Shown here one piece after another: positions 1 to 6,202 of a stretch of DNA of 6,219 bases. Both the position numbers and the translations under genes were made by a program. The stretch's first letter is position 1. Every line of letters starts with the position of its first letter. The notes under the pieces were generated by a model. It was not told where the DNA came from. It did not search any database and saw only the letters and a list, made by a program, of their open reading frames with translations. Source of the stretch: Thermococcales archaeon 44_46 (GTDB lineage: Archaea; Methanobacteriota_B; Thermococci; Thermococcales; Thermococcaceae); NCBI GenBank assembly GCA_001507935.1, contig LGET01000097.1, forward strand, positions 1 to 6,219, read 5' to 3'.

Positions 1-53
1 ATTACCTTTTCGTTGAATGTGTTGCCAAGATGTACAAAGCCAATAAGTTCCAT
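1..53 (-). CDS. Start of an unidentified protein gene, cut by the left edge
   Basis: Reading the minus strand from the ATG at 53 gives 17 open codons, MELIGFVHLGNTFNEKV, before the window ends. The start is supported by a GGTGA Shine-Dalgarno site (minus strand, about 57-61) placed three bases before the ATG, the usual pattern in this window. The reading frame is too short to assign a family, and I do not recognise the product. The gene is divergent from the fluoride-riboswitch operon and shares its roughly 75-base promoter region. Seen: start codon, ribosome site, open frame. Inferred: that it is a real gene. Confidence 0.6.
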   Translation of the reverse strand, partial: MELIGFVHLGNTFNEKV

Positions 54-93
54 ATTTCACCACTCGCTTGCTTGTTATTTTATCTTTCCAAAA

Positions 94-108
94 GAAAAGC
101 TTATAAAA
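94..108 (+). promoter_or_regulatory. Archaeal BRE/TATA promoter of the fluoride operon, possibly bidirectional
   Basis: GAAAAGCTTATAAAA at 94-108 is a purine-rich BRE-like stretch followed by a TATA box (CTTATAAA, 100-107). With the usual archaeal spacing of about 26 bases from the box centre, transcription would start near 127-131, which is the 5' edge of the riboswitch. The complement of the same stretch (TTTTATAAG) could serve as a TATA box for the divergent minus-strand gene starting at 53. The box is seen directly; the start site is inferred. Confidence 0.65.
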
Positions 109-128
109 TTACCTAAGAAGAAGGTCTT

Positions 129-188
129 GGGCGATGGCGTCCGCCTGGGGCTTCGAGCCCGAACCGCCCGCTGAGGGCTGATGACGCC
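129..188 (+). ncRNA. Fluoride riboswitch (crcB motif)
   Basis: The segment matches the fluoride aptamer architecture of the Thermotoga petrophila type. P1 is GGCGTC (136-141) paired with GACGCC (183-188). The 5' GGGCG (129-133) can form the pseudoknot with CGCCT (142-146). P3 is GCCC (166-169) with GGGC (175-178) around a GCTGA loop. The conserved GAT after the 5' pseudoknot strand and TGAT (179-182) before the 3' P1 strand are both present. An extra hairpin, GGGCT/AGCCC (148-152/156-160), fills the variable-helix position. Fluoride, held through Mg2+ ions, stabilises this fold in known members and usually turns expression on. The crcB gene lies in the same operon, which strongly supports the call. 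No U-tract follows, so control is probably at translation. Confidence 0.93.
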
Positions 189-220
189 TGTTCTCCGCTA
201 AAACTTTGGGAGGCGGTAGA
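189..220 (+). promoter_or_regulatory. Likely expression platform and Shine-Dalgarno site of the riboswitch
   Basis: A GGGAGG ribosome site (208-213) sits 7 bases before the ATG at 221. Three upstream segments can pair with it: CTCC (193-196) with GGAG (209-212); CCGC (195-198) with GCGG (213-216); and CGCCT (185-189), the 3' strand of aptamer helix P1 plus one base, with AGGCG (211-215). The last pairing excludes P1, so fluoride-stabilised P1 would free the ribosome site. The complementarities are visible; the switching model is an inference without an energy calculation. Confidence 0.55.
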
Positions 221-1066
221 ATGGGCTCGAAGCTTGAGAAATATGTTGATATAAATGCTGTGCTGAGGTACCTTGAGGGAAGGAGACATGAAGACGGTGG
301 CTATTGCTTTGTTTCTCTGCTGAACGAGACTAACGTAAACGACACTTACTATGCGGTTAAAATCTATGATCTTCTTGGACTAGAAGTCCCAGATGAAGAA
401 AAAACAATAGAATTCTTACACACCTCCCTAAAACCCCAACAAGCAACTGTTGCAATAGCCATGGCAGTTGAAGGGCTCGCAATTCTAGGGGCAAAAGACC
501 TAGCAAAAGAAGGACTTTCACTGGTCTTTGAAAAGTATAGCCCCCTTGAAGGCAAATTTGCCGTTGGTCTTGGGGGGAGCGAGGAATTCGGAACTGCAAC
601 ACCACTTGAAGCAACCTACTGGGTGCTTAGGGCATTTAGAGCAGGAAATTACAAAGTTTCTTCCGCGGAGAAGAGGAAGATAAAGGACTTCATTGAGAGC
701 TTTAGGAAAGGCGACGGCTATGGTGTGAAGCAGGCAACAACAACCATGACTTGCCAAGCGATCTTTTCGCTCAATGCGCTGGGATACCCAGTTCCAAAAA
801 CAGGGCACTTCCACAAGTGCGAAGTTTACGGCGGCTTTACGGAGGTACCTTATTCTCTCCCACCCTATCTGGAGCCAACATTCTACGCGGTTAGGGGCTT
901 AAGGCTTATTAACGAAAAGCCTCGCTACATAGAACCTCACATAAGGTTTATAAGAGCTCTCCAGAATCCCAACGGGGGCTTTAGAAGGAGCCTTGAGATG
1001 GGGATTTCAAACTTCCAAAACACCTATAGAGCGTTGAGGGCACTTAATGATCTTCTGAGCTTTTGA
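221..1066 (+). CDS. Prenyltransferase/squalene-cyclase-like alpha-toroid protein, first gene of the fluoride operon
   Basis: The 281-residue product has repeated pairs of helices introduced by glycine-rich turns: DGGY near residue 25, GDGYG near 165, YGGF near 205 and NGGF near 250. These are followed by helices of the D/N-T-YYA-L type (for example NDTYYAVKIYDLLG and NFQNTYRALRAL). The pattern is typical of the alpha-alpha toroid shared by protein prenyltransferase beta subunits, squalene cyclases and related proteins. I see no clear QW or DXDD cyclase motif and no obvious Asp/Cys/His zinc set, so catalytic function is not established. No signal peptide or membrane segment is seen. The ATG at 221 is chosen over the in-frame TTG at 206 because GGGAGG at 208-213 is a proper ribosome site for it. 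It precedes crcB by 22 bases and is directly under the fluoride riboswitch. Its role in fluoride response is unknown. Confidence 0.8.
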   Translation: MGSKLEKYVDINAVLRYLEGRRHEDGGYCFVSLLNETNVNDTYYAVKIYDLLGLEVPDEEKTIEFLHTSLKPQQATVAIAMAVEGLAILGAKDLAKEGLSLVFEKYSPLEGKFAVGLGGSEEFGTATPLEATYWVLRAFRAGNYKVSSAEKRKIKDFIESFRKGDGYGVKQATTTMTCQAIFSLNALGYPVPKTGHFHKCEVYGGFTEVPYSLPPYLEPTFYAVRGLRLINEKPRYIEPHIRFIRALQNPNGGFRRSLEMGISNFQNTYRALRALNDLLSF

Positions 1067-1088
1067 ATACTGCTTGGGAGGTATGGGA

Positions 1089-1845
<757 letters not shown>

Positions 1846-1870
1846 GTTTGGATATCGTTTTAACTCTTGT
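1846..1870 (+). terminator. Possible weak U-rich transcription end of the fluoride operon
   Basis: Directly after the DUF190 stop codon the plus strand runs through short T-rich tracts (GTTTG, CGTTTTAACTCTTGTT). Archaeal termination often relies on such U-rich stretches without a hairpin. No stem is seen and the tracts are short, so this is only a candidate. Confidence 0.25.
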
Positions 1871-1903
1871 TACTAACCCAGTTCATTAAAATCTTATTAC
1901 CAA

Positions 1904-1915
1904 CAATTTTATAAG
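1904..1915 (+). promoter_or_regulatory. TATA box of the DUF835 gene
   Basis: CAATTTTATAAG contains a good archaeal TATA box (TTTTATAAG, 1907-1915). Its centre lies about 30 bases before the ATG at 1941, so the predicted transcript would begin within a few bases of the start codon. No Shine-Dalgarno site is visible between the two, which fits a leaderless or near-leaderless mRNA. Confidence 0.55.
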
Positions 1916-1940
1916 GGGATCTATCGTAACTAAAGTCGCC

Positions 1941-2513
1941 ATGATGAGTATTAATTTTGCAATGTTATTTGTTGAAAATGATGTCATTGGAGAAAGCGCT
2001 TATTTTGCTCTTTTTTATATTCCGTTTGCTTTTGGCATAATGAAGAACTTTCTTGGAATTTTTATTCCAAATAACAAGCGAAGGGTGGGCGATAAGCCGC
2101 TTTCTTCAGGTGCATATATTTATCCTTCACTTAACATTGATTACCTTATCACCGAAATTCTTAGAGATAGGAACATATTGGCGGTTGTTAGAAATCCCAA
2201 TCTTTTTGAGAAGTATAAACTCCCTATTCTGTGGTTAAGCAAAGTGGAAAAAGAGAATTCGGTTAATCCAACTCACCTTGAAAAGATTCTTCACTGGGCG
2301 GTGACTATGGCCACAAGTGGAGATGCTTTGATTATTGATGGGGTTGAATATCTTATCCTAGAGAACGGGTTTGAGCCTGTTTTTAGATTTCTCGTTAATT
2401 TGAAGGATCAAATCTTGCTTAAAGATTCGATTCTTGTCCTTATAGTTGATGAAAGAGTCCTAGAAGAAAAGCATGCTTTTCTCCTGCAGAGGGAGTTTAA
2501 AAAGATCCTCTAA
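1941..2513 (+). CDS. DUF835 domain protein with a hydrophobic N-terminus
   Basis: The 190-residue protein has two parts. Residues about 19-43 are hydrophobic and aromatic (YFALFYIPFAFGIMKNFLGI), probably one membrane helix, followed by a basic NNKRR. Residues about 57-188 match the archaeal DUF835 pattern: ILAVVRNP, then LPILWLSKVEKENSVNPTHLEKI, then DALIIDGVEYLILENGF with FRFLVNLKD, and VLIVDERVLEEKHAFLLQREF at the end. The domain's function is not known; the hydrophobic strand ending in IIDGVEYL resembles a Walker B strand, but no P-loop is present. Relatives in this group often carry several membrane helices before the domain, so this may be a shortened version. The ATG at 1941 (or 1944) suits the TATA spacing. 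The gene is more A/T-rich than coaBC next to it and is not clearly linked to either neighbouring operon. Confidence 0.8.
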   Translation: MMSINFAMLFVENDVIGESAYFALFYIPFAFGIMKNFLGIFIPNNKRRVGDKPLSSGAYIYPSLNIDYLITEILRDRNILAVVRNPNLFEKYKLPILWLSKVEKENSVNPTHLEKILHWAVTMATSGDALIIDGVEYLILENGFEPVFRFLVNLKDQILLKDSILVLIVDERVLEEKHAFLLQREFKKIL

Positions 2514-2519
2514 AACAGC

Positions 2520-2533
2520 AACCTTAAATATAA
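2520..2533 (+). promoter_or_regulatory. TATA box of coaBC
   Basis: AACCTTAAATATAA, just after the DUF835 stop codon, contains a TATA-like TTAAATAT (2524-2531). The predicted start of transcription is near 2550-2555, leaving a very short leader before the ATG at 2561. coaBC could therefore be transcribed separately from the preceding gene 47 bases away. Confidence 0.5.
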
Positions 2534-2560
2534 TCTCCCCAATTTTCTCTGGTGAGTGAA

Positions 2561-3778
2561 ATGCTTCATCATGTAAAGCTTATATATGCAACAAAGAGCC
2601 GGAAGCTTGTTGGAAAGAAGATAGTGCTTGCCATACCGGGAAGCATAGCGGCCGTGGAGTGTGTCAAGCTTGCAAGGGAGCTCGTAAGGCACGGAGCAGA
2701 AGTTCATGCAGTTATGAGCGAAAACGCTCAGAAGATAATCCATCCCTACGCAATGGAATTTGCTACTGGCAATAAAGTGGTTACGGAAATAACGGGCTTC
2801 GTTGAACATGTTGAGCTTGCCGGAGAACACGGGAACAAAGCAGATTTAATTCTTGTATGCCCGGCAACCGCTAACACGATAAGCAAAATAGCCTGCGGAA
2901 TTGACGATACTCCCGTTACCACCGTTGTAACGACGGCTTTTGCCCATACGCCGATAATGATTGCTCCGGCAATGCACTCGACGATGTATGAGCATCCGAT
3001 AATAAAGGAGAACATTGAAAAGCTCAAGAAGCTTGGAGTCGAGTTTATTGGGCCGAGATTTGAGGAAGGGAAAGCTAAAGTAGCTTCGATAGAAGAAATA
3101 GTTTATCACGTTATAAAAAAGCTTCACAAGAAGGATTTAGCTGGGAAGAGAGTCCTGGTAACTGCGGGGGCTACAAGGGAGTACATAGACCCGATAAGAT
3201 TCATCACCAACAGGAGCAGTGGGAAGATGGGTGTTGCGATAGCCGAGGAGGCGGAATTTAGAGGAGCGGAAGTGACACTCATAAGAACCAAGGGAAGCGT
3301 GCCGAGCTTTGTCGAAAACCAAATAGAGGTTGAAACAGTCGAAGAGATGCTTGAGGCAATAGAAAAAGAGCTTTCAACCAAGAAATACGACGTTGTTATT
3401 CTGGCAGCTGCCGTTAGCGACTTCACCCCCAAGGAGAAAGCGGAAAGTAAGATAAAGAGCGGCCAGCCCTTGGTCATCGAGCTTGTCCCAACGCCGAAGA
3501 TAATCCAGCGGGTCAAGGAACTCCAGCCCGATGTCTTTTTGGTGGGCTTCAAGGCGGAGTATGGGGTTAGTGAAGAAGAGCTAATCGAGCAGGCAAGGAA
3601 GCAAATAGAAAAGGCAAAGAGCGACGTGGTGATAGCCAACAGGGGAGAAATTGCATTTGAAAGCGAGGTAAACGAAGTCTACTGGGTAACCAGGGAAGGT
3701 TATGAGAAGTTCCCACTAATGAGTAAAAAGGAGCTGGCGGAAAAGATATGGGACAAGATTGTGGAAATTTTAAAGTAA
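2561..3778 (+). CDS. coaBC: Bifunctional phosphopantothenoylcysteine decarboxylase / phosphopantothenate-cysteine ligase
   Basis: The 405-residue protein (Dfp) performs two successive steps of coenzyme A synthesis in the cytoplasm: ligation of cysteine to 4'-phosphopantothenate, then FMN-dependent decarboxylation to phosphopantetheine. The N-terminal CoaC domain (about 18-188) shows the flavoprotein start KKIVLAIPGSIAAVE, the catalytic-type His in FVEHVELAG (His83), PATANTISKIA (101-111) and PAMHSTMYEHP (136-146). The C-terminal CoaB domain (from about 192) shows LVTAGATREYIDPIRFITN, RSSGKMG (218-224), AAAVSDFTP (282-290) and KIK (297-299). His139 replaces the Asn of the bacterial PAMN motif, and the bacterial substrate-flap Cys is not visible in the GPRFEEGKAK region; both look like the archaeal form. 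The ATG at 2561 is chosen over GTG at 2552 because GGTGA (2551-2555) is its ribosome site. Confidence 0.96.
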   Translation: MLHHVKLIYATKSRKLVGKKIVLAIPGSIAAVECVKLARELVRHGAEVHAVMSENAQKIIHPYAMEFATGNKVVTEITGFVEHVELAGEHGNKADLILVCPATANTISKIACGIDDTPVTTVVTTAFAHTPIMIAPAMHSTMYEHPIIKENIEKLKKLGVEFIGPRFEEGKAKVASIEEIVYHVIKKLHKKDLAGKRVLVTAGATREYIDPIRFITNRSSGKMGVAIAEEAEFRGAEVTLIRTKGSVPSFVENQIEVETVEEMLEAIEKELSTKKYDVVILAAAVSDFTPKEKAESKIKSGQPLVIELVPTPKIIQRVKELQPDVFLVGFKAEYGVSEEELIEQARKQIEKAKSDVVIANRGEIAFESEVNEVYWVTREGYEKFPLMSKKELAEKIWDKIVEILK

Positions 3779-3781
3779 AAA

Positions 3782-4459
3782 TCAAACCTCCGCGGTGACA
3801 GGGAAGAAAACAATCTTGGTAGGAGTGACTGTGTAGTACCATGACCTCAGGTTGTACTCCAAGAAAGGACTTCTTATTACTGTGAACTTTCTTTTAATCT
3901 CGTTTTCTTTAACCTCTATTCCAAACTTGAAGAGATTGAGGGCAAAGCTATTTACTATTTCCAAGATGTCCTCTGAGAATATCTTGACGTCGAAAGTTAC
4001 TAAGACGTTGTTATCACCCTTTGAGAGAACTCTGATGAGTGCTGGAAGTATTACAACAAGCTCATCTGGGTATTTTACTCCATAGAGGTCAAGACCTAGA
4101 ACAAGGGTCAAGGTATTATTCTTTGTTTTCAAATATCCACTAATTCTGCCGATGATAATCTCAGCATCTTTTGTTTTGATAGAAAGGTCTGGATTAAGTT
4201 CTTCCTCTATGAAAGGGTTCACGGAGATGATTTTTACTCTCTCAAAAACCTCATCGGCGTCTTCATATACTGACTTCAGGTACTTAAGGATGGAAGCATA
4301 TGCATCCTGAAAAGATACTATTAAGAAATCCTCGTAGTCCTCTCTTAGCCTCTTTATTAAGTGATAAAGCACAATCTCAATATCGCTGCCTATCTCATGG
4401 TTGAGGAACGTGGGGGATATTCTTTTCGATGCCGCAGTCATTAGCTCTAACGGATCCAT
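3782..4459 (-). CDS. P-loop-less KaiC/RecA-like protein (pseudo-ATPase), last gene of the KaiC operon
   Basis: The 225-residue product has no Walker A motif, yet its strands and helices can be laid along a KaiC domain. DFLIVSFQDAYASILKYLK (44-62) matches the strand and helix after the P-loop helix. VKIISVNPF (75-83) matches the next strand, and LTLVLGLDLYG (117-127) sits at the Walker B strand and keeps an Asp. NNVLVTFDVKIF (150-161) and the C-terminal KRKFTVIRSPF...YYTVTP resemble the last KaiC strands, where KaiC has its KARGS segment. I infer an inactive paralogue that partners the upstream ATPase. The ATG at 4459 is preferred to the GTG at 4480 because GGTGAG lies four bases before it; it begins one base after the upstream stop codon, implying coupled translation. 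The alignment is by eye, so the fold is a hypothesis. Confidence 0.65.
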   Translation of the reverse strand: MDPLELMTAASKRISPTFLNHEIGSDIEIVLYHLIKRLREDYEDFLIVSFQDAYASILKYLKSVYEDADEVFERVKIISVNPFIEEELNPDLSIKTKDAEIIIGRISGYLKTKNNTLTLVLGLDLYGVKYPDELVVILPALIRVLSKGDNNVLVTFDVKIFSEDILEIVNSFALNLFKFGIEVKENEIKRKFTVIRSPFLEYNLRSWYYTVTPTKIVFFPVTAEV

Positions 4460-4460
4460 T

Positions 4461-4760
4461 TTACTCACCGTAAATTGCACGTATTTGATCCACTAATTCT
4501 TCCAAGGAGTTGATTTCTCTTTCTGTTCCAAGGCGTCCTTTAAGCTTGCTTATAATTACCATCTCCAGTAACCTAGCGCTGTACTCACCAAAAAGTCTTG
4601 AAACAGCATCTTTGAATTCTTTTGGATTCTCATATGCCACCTCAAGGCCTTTGTTCAACGTAGCCTTGAGGTGAGCCTCTAAAACAGATTCCAGCCCCGG
4701 AGCCACTTCCCTAAGGGCTGCAGAAATTGCTTTAACCAAAATTTCCCCACCTTTATTCAT
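4461..4760 (-). CDS. Small helical protein resembling the NitrOD5-type output domain, middle gene of the KaiC operon
   Basis: The 99-residue product appears mostly helical, without membrane segments or cysteines. It contains a pattern I associate with the NitrOD5-type archaeal output domain: an N-terminal helix (VKAISAALREVAPGLESVLE), then NPKEFKDAVSRLFGEYSARLLEM and VIISKLKGRLG; the match is from memory and moderate. Its ATG lies inside the last codons of the KaiC-like gene (ATGAATAA overlap), and its stop is one base from the next start, so all three proteins are probably made together. GGGGGT upstream of the ATG repeats the ribosome-site context of the KaiC gene. A TTG at 4739 with GGTGG before it is a possible alternative start that would remove seven residues. 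A likely role is an adaptor or output module for the ATPase. Confidence 0.7.
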   Translation of the reverse strand: MNKGGEILVKAISAALREVAPGLESVLEAHLKATLNKGLEVAYENPKEFKDAVSRLFGEYSARLLEMVIISKLKGRLGTEREINSLEELVDQIRAIYGE

Positions 4761-6114
4761 AAATTTCTACCCCCTTGCTGGTGATCTCATATCTGTATAT
4801 CTTTCTTGAGTGATTTGATCCTCTCGCTTTTACAATTGCCATTTTTCTCTCTATGCTCTCGTTTTTTACTTGATACTTAAGTCCTATTATAACGTCCACC
4901 ATGGTACTTGCTCCACTAAACGGTACTATCTCGAAGTTTGTCTCGGCATTTAGTGTGAAGTACGTGGTGATTCTGTGTAGTTTTGTCAGTAGGTTGAGAT
5001 ATCTGACCATCTTTGCAAGTTCCTTCTCATCCATATGATTCCTTAATGCGGTTAAGCTGTCTATCACCAATACTTCAGGTTTAAATTCTTCTATTATCCG
5101 CCTAATCTTTAAGAAGGTGTAAACTGGGGTTTTGCTTTCGGGCACCCAAGTGATTATCTTAAGGTTCTCTCCTAGGGCTTCCTCTATCGGCATGCCGTAG
5201 TTTTTAGCGGCTCTTATTATCTGGTCTATTGGTTCCTCGAAGGCGAGGTATACTGCTTTTCTTCCCTGTAATGCATTGGCTATGGCAAAGTGCAGGGAGA
5301 ATGTGGTTTTTCCAGTTCCAGTCATGCCAATAAGTAGGACATTTGCACCCCTATACAAGCCCCCATCGAGCATTCCATCAAGTTTTTCTAAACCTGTTGT
5401 GATTTTTTCCATCGTGTATTCTATTTCCGCTCTACTGAGTTCAGGAACTTCCAGGAACTCAATTCCCCTCTGGGTTATTACATACTCATACTGTGGTTTT
5501 TTGATGCTTCTTCTCCTCATTTTTGGGATTTCCATTACCCTTCTTGTGACCTCTCCAAAGGACTCATAGCGGAGTATAATAACCCCATCAACGACGAATT
5601 CCTCGAGACCGTACCCTATTTTTTCAGCTCCCATCGGCTTTTCAGCAATTAGGAGGGCAGTTGAGTTATAGGCTTTTATGAACCTTCCAAGCATTGTGTG
5701 GAGGAACACTCTTGTTCTTTCAGCGCCCAGAACTTGGGCAAAGACGCTTATGGAGTCGATAACAACCCTTTTTGGCTGGAACTTTACTATTTCACCCATC
5801 AGGAGTCCTATTTCCTTCTCTATTGTCTCCTCGCTTACCGTGACAAGGTCTACAAATTTAAACAGTCCGTTTCTTTCGAGTTCTTCAAAATCCATTCCAA
5901 GCTGTCTCATTGATTCATAGAACTCGCTCTTGGTTTCTGCAAGCGAAATATACATTCCTTTCTCTCCAAATTTCTTGGCACCGTTGTATATGAAAGTTGC
6001 TGAGAATATAGTCTTCCCTGCTCCCGGCTCTCCGGCAACCAAGATTAAAGACCCATCCGGAAAGCCGTCTTTGAGGACATGTTCATCAAAATATTCAATT
6101 CCCATTCTGCTCAT
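4753..6114 (-). CDS. Tandem-domain KaiC-like RecA-superfamily ATPase
   Basis: The 453-residue cytoplasmic protein has two KaiC-type ATPase domains. Domain 1 (about 4-222) has Walker A GEPGAGKT (28-35) and Walker B RVVIDS with Asp120. Domain 2 (about 236-453) has Walker A GMTGTGKT (263-270), FEEP with the paired glutamates 293/294, Walker B VLVIDS with Asp352, and the KaiC-type ending KARGSNHSRKIYRYEIT. In domain 1 the glutamate pair is reduced to Ala59-Glu60, so the two sites may hydrolyse ATP differently. Ser403-Thr404 fall where cyanobacterial KaiC has its phosphorylated Ser431/Thr432. No kaiA or kaiB is present, so this belongs with archaeal KaiC-like signalling ATPases and not with a demonstrated clock. 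The ATG at 6114 follows GGGGGT and is preferred to the TTG at 6126; an ATG at 6105 is also possible. It heads a three-gene operon. Confidence 0.92.
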   Translation of the reverse strand: MSRMGIEYFDEHVLKDGFPDGSLILVAGEPGAGKTIFSATFIYNGAKKFGEKGMYISLAETKSEFYESMRQLGMDFEELERNGLFKFVDLVTVSEETIEKEIGLLMGEIVKFQPKRVVIDSISVFAQVLGAERTRVFLHTMLGRFIKAYNSTALLIAEKPMGAEKIGYGLEEFVVDGVIILRYESFGEVTRRVMEIPKMRRRSIKKPQYEYVITQRGIEFLEVPELSRAEIEYTMEKITTGLEKLDGMLDGGLYRGANVLLIGMTGTGKTTFSLHFAIANALQGRKAVYLAFEEPIDQIIRAAKNYGMPIEEALGENLKIITWVPESKTPVYTFLKIRRIIEEFKPEVLVIDSLTALRNHMDEKELAKMVRYLNLLTKLHRITTYFTLNAETNFEIVPFSGASTMVDVIIGLKYQVKNESIERKMAIVKARGSNHSRKIYRYEITSKGVEIYE

Positions 6115-6141
6115 TTCTACCCCCAATGAACTTTATCTATT

Positions 6142-6184
6142 CGGGCGGGAAGACCCCTTCCGATAGGGAGGTGATGAAAGCCCG
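6142..6184. repeat. Nested inverted repeats upstream of the KaiC operon
   Basis: CGGGC (6142-6146) is perfectly complementary to GCCCG (6180-6184). Between them CCTTCC (6156-6161) pairs with GGGAGG (6166-6171), with one G-T pair, around a GATA loop. GGG (6147-6149) can also pair with CCC (6154-6156). This GC-rich block stands out in an A/T-rich intergenic stretch. It may be a folded RNA or a binding site for a regulator; no known RNA family is recognised. Confidence 0.5.
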
Positions 6185-6188
6185 CAAC

Positions 6189-6201
6189 CCTTAAAAACTT
6201 C
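6189..6201 (-). promoter_or_regulatory. Candidate TATA promoter of the KaiC operon
   Basis: On the minus strand GTGAAGTTTTTAAGGG contains a TATA-like TTTTTAAG (about 6191-6198) behind a purine-rich BRE-like GTGAAG. It predicts transcription from near 6165-6170, giving a leader of about 50 bases before the ATG at 6114. The box is not a perfect match and another A/T-rich site could be used. Confidence 0.45.
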
Positions 6202-6202
6202 A

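Noticed and set aside
206..220. TTG at 206 as the start of the toroid gene
   Set aside because: It lies before GGGAGG and would make the ribosome site part of the coding region; the ATG at 221 has correct spacing.
1074..1088. TTG at 1074 as the start of crcB, and TTG at 1447 as the start of the DUF190 gene
   Set aside because: In both cases the extra residues are encoded by the ribosome site itself (GGGAGGT and AGGAGGTGA), and a well-spaced ATG follows.
3124..3639. Long minus-strand open frame inside coaBC
   Set aside because: It is a shadow of the real gene: it reads as Ser/Thr/Leu-rich sequence without a family motif, and coaBC motifs cover the whole region.
4753..6114. A circadian clock system
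   Set aside because: No kaiA or kaiB is seen, and KaiC-like tandem ATPases are widespread in archaea without clock function.
5678..6166. Plus-strand open frames opposite the KaiC-like gene
   Set aside because: They lie opposite recognised KaiC motifs, lack ribosome sites and show low-complexity Ser/Pro-rich content.
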